Below are positions 40,001 to 52,000 of a stretch of 64,000 bases of DNA, in pieces. The notes under the pieces were generated by a model. That model searched no databases. It was not told where the DNA came from and saw only the letters and a list, made by a program, of their open reading frames with translations. The DNA lies in NCBI GenBank assembly GCA_030549775.1, contig CM060176.1, forward strand, positions 98,137,815 through 98,201,814. Reading direction: 5' to 3'. Numbering within the stretch: position 1 is the first letter of the stretch; every line of letters begins with the position of its first letter. The stretch comes from Tamarix chinensis (Eukaryota > Streptophyta > Magnoliopsida > Caryophyllales > Tamaricaceae). The position numbers were made by a program, and so were the translations under genes.

Positions 40001-43000
40001 ACTATTTCCCTCTTTCTTTCATTGCTTTTTTTTTTTTTTTCTGAATGGCAATATTGAAATCAGGAGGTAAGTGCTGAGGAAATTGCCGCAAAATGTGTGC
40101 CTTGCAATCAGTTGTTAAACTTGATGCATTGAGTCAATCATTGATTATGGTGAAGATAAAAATGACATTACAAGGACCAACAATGCTAGTAGAGGTGCTG
40201 AATTTGGACGTGCTGAATATGGCTATGGCTATATTAAATGATTTATGATGTTTCTTTCTATTGTTTTATTGTAATTTTCACTTATCTTTTGGCACTTTTG
40301 TTTTTCATGTCATCAACTTGGTGTAGCTTATAGTTCGTAAGGTTAATTGGACAATTTGTGTTCCTCGTAAGTTGCTACAAACATATTATAAGCTACTTTG
40401 GAGCTTAAGGATGAGCTTTTAGTGTTTTTTGACTTCAAATGAGTAATTTTCAACATACAAATATATCAAGACTAATTTTATAGTTTTGTTAGGATGAATC
40501 CTGATCCTAAAAAGATTGTACTTGAATGAAAAGTTTGTACATATTATGGGTCTGTAGCTAATAAAGGTCTTCTGTTTGCTCTAGATACCCTGGCATTAGA
40601 ATTTTTTTTTGGATTGTTATAAGCATTTAGCTTTAGCTAATATTTGGTTGTCCCTTTCCAAGTAACACCCTTATTTTCCCTCCTCTTTTGCAGGAGGTTC
40701 ATAAACTGCTCCAACCAGCTGATAAGACCCTGAGAGAAATGGCCCTTGAATTTGCTGAATACCAGGTAAAATTCTTTATGTAGAATTGTTTCTGCAACTG
40801 CTTTAGTGTTCTTTTTTTTAACCCCCCCCCAAAAAGGCCAACAGTGGGGTTGATCCTTTCGTCTCTATAACCTTCAGGTCTGTGTTGATCTATTCATTAC
40901 TACCCAGTCCTATGTGGATATGGCTTCTTTGTCTGTTGTGCCACGGAGTACTGGAGGGCAGGTAATGTCAATGACTTTGATTACATCTCTGCAGAATGCC
41001 CATGTGATCTGCCAGATGTTTAGCTGGTATTTATGCAATTGATTATCGCTACTTATCTGTTAAGTATGCGTCTATTTTAGGAACACAGCTTGCATAATTA
41101 TGGTAGTTACTAATGGCTATGGTCATGTTGCTAGGAGCCTATGACTTTTCTGTTTAGGCTGCTATCTCCTTTAGAACACTGCATATCTATTTATGGTGAT
41201 TAGTAGTGGCATTTATGGTCTTGATTGTGGACCGGCTGGGCATCATGATGTTTAATGAGTCTATTTCACGCTTTCTTTTATCTTTTTTCCCTACTATTAT
41301 GTGTTCACAACTCCGACCATCGTAAATAAAACTCAATGAGATCGGAATATCAGCTGTTTAAAAGTGGTGGTTGATCTTTCTAAATTTCAAGATTGGTGGG
41401 TGTTTAGTGATAGAAGCCTTTTGTAACGTTGTATTGTCCAGGTATTCTATTATTACCCATTCTCTGCTGTGTCTGACACTGCAAAGCTTTATAATGATCT
41501 GAGATGGAATGTGACAAGGCCGCAAGGATTTGAAGCGGTGATGCGCGTAAGGTGCAGTCAGGTACAACTCTTATGCTTCCCAATGGCATTCTTCATAGCT
41601 TGACCTGATTTAGATGTGATGCTTCATATTTTTTTTTTGTCTTTTTCTTGTGAGTATTTTGTAGGGTCTCCAAGTCCAAGAATACTCTGGAAACTTTTGC
41701 AAACGGATTCCAACAGATGTTGACCTGCCTGGGGTTTGTTTATCATTCATGCAGTCATTGCTCTCATGTTTGGATGCATAATACTCATGACATCATGTTT
41801 TCATTACCATTTTTATCATATGATGTTGTGAATTTAGTCATAGGTATATGGGCAGAGTATCACTATTTTACCATCATTCAAAATTTGATTTAAGATGTAA
41901 GAAGTTATGTGATGGAAATATGGAGTTTCTGATTGATTTGAGAAGATTTTCTGCTGGAAAATCTATGAGGGAGTGGATGACCCTAGATTGATACACTTCT
42001 GGTTGAGGCCATTTGGAATTTCCAGACAAGTATAGACACTATCCGTTTGGTTTGGGGTGAATGGTAGTTAATGGAGGTGAATCAAAGGATTTACCCCGTT
42101 TGAAAAATCGGGTTAAAATTTCACTTTTGTTCACTTTGGTTAATTTCATTTTTGTTAACCACTGATTTCGGGGGTAATGTAGGTGAAGGAAATAACATGA
42201 ATAAATTTTATACATTCTCCTCAATCAAAACAGGATTTTAAAAATATTTACTCTGATTTATCTAGATTAGGTTAATATCATCCATACACCATTTTGAATC
42301 ATTCACCTCGATTTACTTTTGTTCCCTTCACCTAAGTTAATTTTTAATGTTTACCCTCACCCCGATTCATCCCAATCCAGGAGGTACTGCTTGACTGCTG
42401 CAAGGTCCCCAAAAATTGGTTTGTACCATGTTCAAAATTTTGCACAAAGGGCAGTGAGGGTGCCTGAAATAGCATAAAGGTTTTTCTTATGTAGAATAAC
42501 TGTTATTCATGTATGTGCTGAAAGATGGCAGGTGTATGAATGTTCAGGCTTAGGGTTATGATCTCTGGACATAATAGATTGTTAAGCCTTAAAAAAATTG
42601 TTGCACTTGATGTGCTTGGTATTCAAGGAACAGTTACATGGAGATAAAACTGAATGAAGAAGAGTTGGAGTAGTTATAATCAACATGGTAATTTCTTAGC
42701 TTTATTCCTGTCTCTGACCACATTTTGATCTGCAACATCCTTTGGCAGTTCGGTCACCCTTTTGATTTGGGTCAATGGACAGACATTTCATGCATTAGCT
42801 TTTATCCAGCTGAGCCATCTGTTTTTGGTGCCATGGTTATATACTGATATTTGGCTAGCTTGTGTAGCTGCCTTTTTTTTGGGTGCTAGGAGGCTTCTTG
42901 ACCTTGCATACCCTTGACTCATTATCCTTGAGCATGATATAATCCCAAGTATCACATCGTTTACCTTAGAGATTGTTGGAGTTGGTGGAGTTGTTATATT

Positions 43001-46000
43001 CTTAGTGTAATTGGTTTATGGGGGCTTCAGGTTGTATAAATTGTGCATTTCTTTCAAAATCTTGTTCAGAGTATGGTATGTTGCCCTGATGGTTATTTTG
43101 TGGATTATTCAATTGAAAAGTCAATTGGCTAACTTCCCAAGGGGGGGAATATCTATTTCTTGTTGTAGCTGGTATAAATATGGTGTGAGATGGAATAGTT
43201 GCGAGAAGCTCCTGTCATGTTTTAAGGGGATATGCTGAGTTTGATATCCTTCCTCTTACTGCCACAGCTCTTTATCGTGCTTCACTTAGGCATTGTTAGC
43301 CTCTATTTTCTTCATCTTAATTTGCCATTGTGATCTGAAGAAACTTGGGAAATAAATTCAGCACGTTGGTGATGGTTATTATTAAAACCTAGTTTTAATA
43401 ACGGTTCTTATGAAAACCATTATTAAAATCATCATCGTCGTCTTTTGGGAGAACATCCTGTTTTTACTTTTCATATGGTGAGGAAAACAGGTCTTGCACT
43501 TCCGTGTAATTGGATTTCTTGGTGAATTTTTTTCATATTGTTGCTTTTAGTATTGGATGGAAGTTGTCCTCTGCTTTTTTTCAGAGGAACGAAACAGCAA
43601 CGTGTTAGAATCCAACATTGATCAAGTATGGGATTGGTTAAATGTTTGATATGGTTCTAGGGTACACTCCCTGTTAGGCTAGCCTTTGGCTGCATGTTGT
43701 AGCCAAGGGTCATAAGAGCTTGCCACAATAACTTCCCCTGAAATCGTGTGATACAGGTACTGACATTGGTATGGTAGTGTATGGCCAGGAGTAGGAATGC
43801 CTTGTGAAAAGCTAGCCTATGTGGATGCCAGGCTATGGAAATTGTGTTTTCACAGTCCACTCTGAATTCTTCATTCATTATGCTTCTATTACACCAGCTG
43901 TTGATGCCTTGATGGTTGGTTTGTGATGTAGGAGCATCCACCGCAAATGAGCGTAGTTTACTTGTTACTTTTTCCAAGAAAGACCCAAAAATACTTCAAA
44001 TTTGGATAAAATTAATGTTTTAAATTGTGAATCATTTAGTCATGCAAGTCATATTCTAGCCATCGCCTTTTGATAAACTCAGGTGGCTTAAATCTGGCCT
44101 TTTAATTTCAGCCGGTATGAACCACATATCTGTTGGAGCAGTAGTAGATTAGCAGCAGCTTTGCCAAAATTTTTTATATTTTTGGGCACAAAAATGGAGG
44201 TATAAGAGTTGGGGAAAATATTGATGTAGCAGCAGCCACATATCAAGGAAAAAAAGTAAGGCAAACAGGCCATAATTGTACTTAGGTTTGCACTCAGAAA
44301 AGTTGGTTTTTGCTTTTATTTTTTTAGCCTTTTTAGCTTAAACTTTCTTGTAAAATATCCAAGTCAAGATCTGTAAGCATGGGGAGTGTCTTTAGGCCAT
44401 CATTTTCTGAGAAAAATCAACTTAGTAGGCTTTATGGACTGATTTAATCTAATTTAAAATCAAACTAGTTAGTTTTCTATCTATTAGATAACTATTTAGT
44501 TTGATTTCAACTAAATCATTTTCATAAGTTAGTAAGTTAGCTTGTAAAGGGTTGACACACCCTATAAAGTCTAAGCTTATGTTTTGAAAGGAGCAAGCTT
44601 TGGATGGTATTTTTCCTTTGGTGGAACTGAGAATCCCCACTCTGATTTGAAGTGAAGAATTCTATTTTAAACCCACAAAATCTTGTTTTCTTTATTCCAA
44701 GAGTTTAAACTTTGGATGGTGAAAGTGAGTATTAAATCTTAAGAGGTGCTCATAGATCAAATAACTACCCATTTCCCACATTTCTTTCTCTGTTCTATTT
44801 GGTGGTAATCACCCAAAATCCACTACCTCCCTTAGCTCGACTCAATTGTTTCTCATATGCATCAGTTTGTTTACTTTTCTGTATGCAGATTGATTGTGAT
44901 AAGACTATAATGGTGATGTTGAAGCATGATGATAAGTTGCAAGATGGCTCAGAATGTGCTTTTCAGGTATATGCTTATTGTTGCAGGGCTTACATACTAA
45001 GACAATTATTTCCCATGGGAAAAATCAACAACTATACATCTTGTTTTGCAGTGCGCTCTTCTCTACACGACGATATATGGTGAAAGAAGAATTCGAGTCA
45101 TTACTCTTTCACTTCCCTGTACAAGTATGTTGAGTAATCTGTTTCGTTCAGCCGACTTGGATACTCAGTTTGCATGTTTTTTAAAGCAAGGTAGTCCATT
45201 TAATCGTGTTTGACATTTGAATTTACTAGCTCAATTTTTATGTTACCCCAACCTGATGCTAATGTTCCCCTGTCATAATGCAGCTGCGAATGCAATCCCC
45301 CAAAATCCACTCTTGCAAGTCAGGGAACAAGTTACCAACCATTGTGTCAATATTTTGCATTCCTATAGAAAATTTTGTGCAACAGTGTCATCCTCTGGGC
45401 AACTTATCCTACCGGAGGCACTTAAACTTCTTCCATTGTACACACTTGGTATGTCTCTTGGTTTCTAAGTTGTTTAATATTTCTTCTGTTTCACAATAGT
45501 GGGCCTATAAATTTTTCATTTTTGTTTCAAAGTATATGTCCCCTATTCTAAGTTCTAACAAATATTTATTGTTATATTTCCTACTTTACTCTCTTCCACT
45601 TTGTTAATGTATCCATAACAGTTAAATTATTCAAATTCTAAGATGGGTATTTTAGTCAATTTGTATACCAGTTATTCTAAACTTTAATATTTCTTAATAT
45701 GTGTGCTAAAAAACTACAGGACCTTTATTGTGAAACGGAGGAAGTAGAAACTTTTGACCCTCATTTCACACTTGGCACATTGCCAGTGTTTGCTATTTAT
45801 TCTGCTTCATTTTGTTTTACTTTCATTGTCTCTCATTCTGTGTTAAGAGTAGGCATTTTACATGTAGCAATGATAGATCTTGAATCATATATGACTGTCT
45901 AAGGATACAACATAGGCGTTCTGCTTTCCACAAAATGCAGCCTATGTGTTTGGAAAAAGGGGCTTGTGGTCAGCTTTCATCAAATGTTTTTTGTTAGTAA

Positions 46001-49000
46001 ATAACTAATTCTTGCTGCTAGCAAGTTTTTCCCCCCTGTGACTCGTGCCTGCTGGAGAAGGATCCCCCAGGGTGCATCTCTTCCTGAACAGTCCATATAG
46101 CAGAATTGTTGACCTACCTAAAGGAAGCAAATTTCTTAAATATGAGTTTAACAACTATCACCCATTATGGAATCCTCTGCTGGCAGAGTCGGGGGAGACC
46201 AGTGGGCCAAACTTCATCACCTGTCAAGATTAGTAGAGGATTGTTTCCGAATGTTGAGTTATGTACTTATGATAAAATGACTTGTTGAAATATAACATTA
46301 CTGGGGGAAAAGTCATTGTAACACACACATAAACACACAGAGAATTAAGATCAGATAATAGCACTCCTTGAAATAAGAACAGGAGAACTGATTAGCATTA
46401 TTGGTCATCAAGATATAAGGGCTGAATCACATGGCCACTGCACATGACTATTTATTTGATCTCAGACTTTTGATTTTGATGATTCGCTGTCCTGATTTAT
46501 TCCTATGTTCTTATTAGGGAGTGTTTTTGTCTAAACTTTACCCTGTATAAATATTTTCTTAATAGAAAAAAGGAAAAGCCTTTGCTAATAAGAAGTTGCC
46601 GTTTATGTTATCTGATAAGCTTTCCTAAACTGGATCATCATCCACATAACTAGACCACTGTGCTTGTCCTTTCATAAATATTCTCTAAAATCTTAGCTTC
46701 TTCTGATCAAAAGTCCTGGAAGAAGCAACAAGAGCTTCGTCTTAGTTTTGAGTATATGAATGCATAACAATAATTCTATTGGTCTTTTGTAGCACTAATC
46801 AAAGGCACTGGCTTGCGAACTGATGGAAGGATAGATGATCGTTCCTTCTGGATAAATTATGTTTCATCTCTGTCTACTCCATTGGCAGTTCCTTTGGTGT
46901 ATCCCAGGATGATTTCTATTCATGACCTGGGATTCAGGGTATGAATTGCCTCCTTTCTTTTTCTTGCTTATATTATCCTTTTTTTTCTTTTAGTTGCTAT
47001 GTTTTCTTTCAAGATAATGATGTTAGATTATGGCTTAGGTGTAGATATTTGAGTTGATAGGGGCTTTAGACTTTGTGCTCTTTACTTATTCTGATGTTGC
47101 AACTGGATGTTTCTGTTATAGTCCCAAATTTTGGTTCTAAGTTATGGGGCAATTGAGAAATTGATTGAATATATGAGTGCTTAACATTAGGGTTCATACT
47201 CATCCTTATGATTGGGATAGAGGAAGAACAAAAGAGAAGAAGCAAGTTGTTTTATTAATGAGGTTTTAGGCTCTTATTTATTTGTGAATACTACATGTGG
47301 GTTAAGCCCTTTAGATGAATAAAATAATGACTTATATCTCTTATGAATCTAATGAAATGTTATCCTAAATAATATCTTAGCTAAATGTGACCAATAGCTA
47401 CTTAATAAGACTAGCTGGTCGTTTGGCCGGAGGTAGGTAGAGAAGAAGGAAGTAGTACTTCTCATAAAAGTTGGTTTGTTTGGTTAGAAAGTGGTGGATT
47501 TCAAAGGTAAGCCTTACTTCCCATTGGCCTTATTTTCTATACACTTCCGTAGGTAGATCCAAGTAAGTCTTACTTGATGAGTTGTTATTTATTTTTGTAC
47601 CCTCACTTTTATAATTAAAAAATAAATGCATTTATTATTAAGAGTCGCTATTATAATTTACATAGCACTTGTTGATGTAATAGCTAACTAAACATAAAAT
47701 ACTATTACTTTCAGGAAGTAGATATACATATTAAGCGCAAAATTCTATTACTTCTAAGGAAGTATTTTCCAGCAAGTTACTTTGGAAGTACAACTTCCTA
47801 AGGAAGTTTTTTCCTTTATACCAAATGAGCCATAAATAGCAATAAGAATTAAATAATAGATAATTTGCAACTAAAGTAAAAATATTAGCTGTCAAAATAC
47901 TTGCGCAAAATCGCTGCATGTTGCGGACTTTAACAGTTTCTGATTTTGTTTATTTGCACAGGGAGCAGATGAGCCTCTTATTCCTGGAGAAATTCCACTT
48001 TCTAGTGAGCATGTGAGGGATGGAGGAATTTACCTCCTTGAGAATGGCCTTGATGCTTTCATATATATTGGCAGCTCTGCAGATCCTCAAATTATACAAC
48101 AAATGTTCGGTTCCTCCACAGTTGATCAGATTTCTGCTCAGGTGGTTCATTTTGTCCCATTTCTATATATATTGATGCTTTCTCTATTATATTTATATTT
48201 TTTGGTCAGCAAATCTATTTTAATTGCATGCATCTCTGTTTCTTTTGTATGTTCTGGATTGGGGGGTTGAACGAATTGGACTTTAGTTTGTTAATCAGTA
48301 GCATACTTCAAAGATGTAGCAGGCCTTACTTCAGATAAAGTAGTTCTTTGATGGAATAAAGATAACTAGTTTACAATCCTGTAAGGAACCTTTTTTTTTT
48401 ATTAAAATTAATTATCTAAATTTTTGTAACAAATATTAAGAGTTATTGTACTTAATAAACAATTTATCGTGTCTATTTTATTAACCATTCAATATTCATT
48501 AATGACATTAACACTTAAATTTTGAATTTTGAGTAAGGTATGGTCACTACATAAGATCATATATGGGAAACAACATCAGATATTTGTAATTGATCAGGAT
48601 ATTATTTAATGAGGATCGCATTTAGTTAGGAATGTGGCTGATCTTGATGTATATATGATTTATTTACTAATAAAAAAAAAGGATAAATTATGAGAATTGA
48701 GATGAATTTTTAAGAAAAGGTAAATCACTGGTAGATTTTATTTTTCTATGGTTATTACATAGTTAAGATAGTTCTTAATAAAAGGCCTATTATTTGTTTA
48801 GTAGTTCAAAGCCCATTAGCTTGTAATAAGCTTATAAACGAAATTTTAGGGTATCAATTATAGAATTGATGGCCTCCCTTTTGTTCTCTGTCCTCTCTTT
48901 CTTCCCCAAACCCTAAACCTAGCTGCCGGACTCCTTAACATGAAGGAAGTCATCAACCCTCATCAACTCTCCTCCTTTTGTTCCTCCTTCTTAAGGAAGA

Positions 49001-52000
49001 CCAAGAATCCTAGTTCTAAGCACTCTACTTCCTTGAATGATCCACCCCATTGACCCATAACTCAATCCATAATCTAGGACCATAACAACTAGTATCAAAG
49101 CTAAAAGTTATGGGGGACACTTTGCTTAGACCCTAGAAGGGACCATGCTCTGGAAGATGAAAAGGCAAACTGCAGAATTAATAAGAATCAATACCGGAGG
49201 TCAACCTGGCCACCACCTATCCTTTGTTGCCTCCCCAATGAACACCAGCTGCTATACACAATCCTTGCACCTGTCGCGATCACTGCTACCAACCTCTTTG
49301 TTACCACACCATTATTAAATACCACTACCGGCAAACATATTGCCATTTTAAGCCTCAACCCCACCATCTTTGCAGCCACCACTAGCTCCCTACCAACTTA
49401 ATCCAACCAAACCCCCAACAACGCCCTACCATTGTTTACCAACACTACGGCCATGGCCACGTTGTTGCAAACTACCACTACATCCCCCTTGCTTGTCCCA
49501 ATCATCAATGAGATCTTTGACACCCTTGCCCATCCTTGTCTAGCTTGTCCCACCACCACCACTCCACCAAATACCTCCTTCCTCACCAACAACCCCACCC
49601 TCTCTATCATCCTAATTCCTTTGTTTGTCACCAGTGCACCACCAAACGTCACTTGCTTGACCATAAACACCACAAACGTCACCTACTTGATTGGAAACAC
49701 CCTCAAACCACCATTCTCCCTTTTGTAGTCACCCTCAAGACTCTAACATCTCCTCCACACAACCACCAGCATCACCCACTCCGCCATCTTTGCAGGCTTG
49801 CAGACTTACCAACAACCATAACCTTTGTTATGACCTAAAAACCCATAGCAACCCTCTATCAACTGTCACTATCATACCATCCTCACCTAGTCTCCAAAAG
49901 CTTTACCATCCTCCCAGAATCCTTCATCCAACCACTGTTGACACCTTGAGGGCCACGGTAAGACCCTTGTTTACTCTTGGCATCCCTCATCGGAGATTCA
50001 GTGCCAGCTGTTGCAAGTTGTTACTGCTCAATCCAGCTAAGACCTGATTCGTGGTTAGAAAGAAGCTCAAGATGATATTAAGGGCCAACCTTATGTCGGT
50101 ATTTGTTTGGGCGATACAAGAAGTAACTTAGGAAGATCGATTCTTGAAAGAAGAGCTTTGGAGGTGCTCTCGAATCATATCACCACAAACATACAGCCCA
50201 TAAGATATTGTCCACCGCTACTTGGTTCACCAGTTTCGCCTCCTTGGTCTTTAGAGCCCCTACCTACCCCGTTGCATAGTTTGTTGTCACGCGAAACTTT
50301 AGAGAGCGGTCCGATATTCTTGTGCTATAACCACATAGCCAGAAAATTGCTTCGTATTTGGAAATTACAAAGAGTTTTATGGACACAACCTTAGTTAAGG
50401 CTTTGTTGGGAATGATTTAGAAGTTGTGCCCAACTGCTGATAAGCTAGATACACAATGAAATTCTGGTGCATCAAACACAATTTCAAGTTATGACAGGGA
50501 TGATGAGTTTAGTGATCCACTGGATGTCTCATTTTCACGGGTTAAATTTCCCTTTCACAACGTATCGGCTTTTGGCATATTCAGCCACTCAGTACTTGGA
50601 ATGGAATGGATTTCCTCCTAGTCAAGCTGTCGCAAAGTTCGTTGCTAATTTCTAATACTTATTTCCTTACTTTGAACTTGAGGACACTTATGTTTTCCAG
50701 TAGGGAGTAATGTTATGGATTGTAGGCCAGTCCTACCATTAGATTCAATTGGGTCAGTGACCCATTCTCATCTCGAAAGCATTGGTCTTTAGTTTGTTAC
50801 TTGGTAATAGGATTTATTGTTACAAGGCATATTTTTTGATTAGCAGGGTCTAAGTTCATTAGTTTGTAATAAGCCTATGGAAAAAAAGGTTATAAATAAT
50901 ACTCAAAGCTTCCCTTTTGCTCTCTCCTCTCTTTTCCCCAATCCTAAACTCAGTCGTTGGACTCCTCAACATCGAGGAAGCCGCTGATGTTCATCTACTC
51001 TCCTCTTCTTGTCTTAGTCCTAGTCATTTTACTTCATCTAATAATCCACTGCATCTCCCCATAGCTTGATCCAATTCAGGACTTTAACATTATATTGGTC
51101 ATAACATAGTATGACACACATATATGCAAGAGAAATATAGACAGTTGAATGATAAGTATCATGCATGAGTTACAACTTGCGATCAACAAGACCTTTGTTC
51201 CATATAAGGGACAACATAAAAAGCTCTTGTTGGTTAAAAAAAGAGATAAGACAAATTACGTCTTAATCTGTTAATAAAATCATGATTGCCATGGCGGTCA
51301 TAGTATTTGGGTGTTCTAGATGATATTTTATATGTTACGGTTGTCACGGCGTGGTTTTTTTTTTTCATATGCCGATAGTTGATATATTTATCGGCAATAT
51401 ATTGTCAATAAATATGTGAAATTCAGATCAGTCTTGTATCTCAAGTTTCACAGATAGGTTGATCTAAAATCTGCAATATTAGCCGATATTGTGTATTGGT
51501 TTGGGATTGATATTTAATTGTATGGTCCTAAATCCTAATACCTAGGTGAATAATGCCTTGCAAATAAAGAAAACTAGGGTTCCTTCAATAAATTCATAAT
51601 CATATGGTAAAATCTATAGTAATGCCATATAAAGATGATGTTCAAATCTTATGGCAATAGCTAGACAGATTATTCTAATTTCAAATGCCAGACTGCAATC
51701 ATGTCAAAACTCAAGCTTCAGTTTTGAGACAGGAAAGATTTGTGGCTTACAGAAATAAGCTTAATAAAACCACCTTGGAAGGGAATAGCTGTTAGCTCTT
51801 GGAATGATTGTTGGCCCTACGCTTTCTTTTTGCTCAGCCTAGGCTGATCTTTTTTGATCACTACAAGAAAGCATCAAATTTTTGTTGAAGATCTTGTAAT
51901 TGTATTGGTTAGCCTGGCTTAACATTAGTCCAGTCCCAAAATAGTGTTTAATTTCCAAACTTTGATGCAGTTGATTATTGAGGTTTAGAGAGTAAAGGTA

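Larger units (their letters stand above)
48740..51089 (+). mobile_element. Degenerate, internally deleted Ty3/gypsy chromovirus
   Basis: Two diverged LTRs (about 48740-49087 and 50711-51089) share blocks such as TTAGCTTGTAATAAGC/TTAGTTTGTAATAAGC and CTCTCTTTCTTCCCC/CTCTCTTTTCCCC, and both end in TAACA. The left one is followed by ACTAGTATCAAAGC, a decayed initiator-Met primer site. A polypurine tract TAGGGAGTAA precedes the right LTR. Only about 1.6 kb lies between them. Shortly before the right LTR, broken frames keep a chromodomain remnant ([12 protein letters not shown], then FELEDTYVF). Most of gag and pol is gone. The 5' edge is uncertain. Confidence 0.68.

Noticed and set aside
49398..50047. 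Overlapping frames of about 95-118 codons on both strands
   Set aside because: They come from the ACC/CCA-rich interior of a degenerate LTR element. No frame gives a recognisable gag or pol, and they are interrupted by stops.
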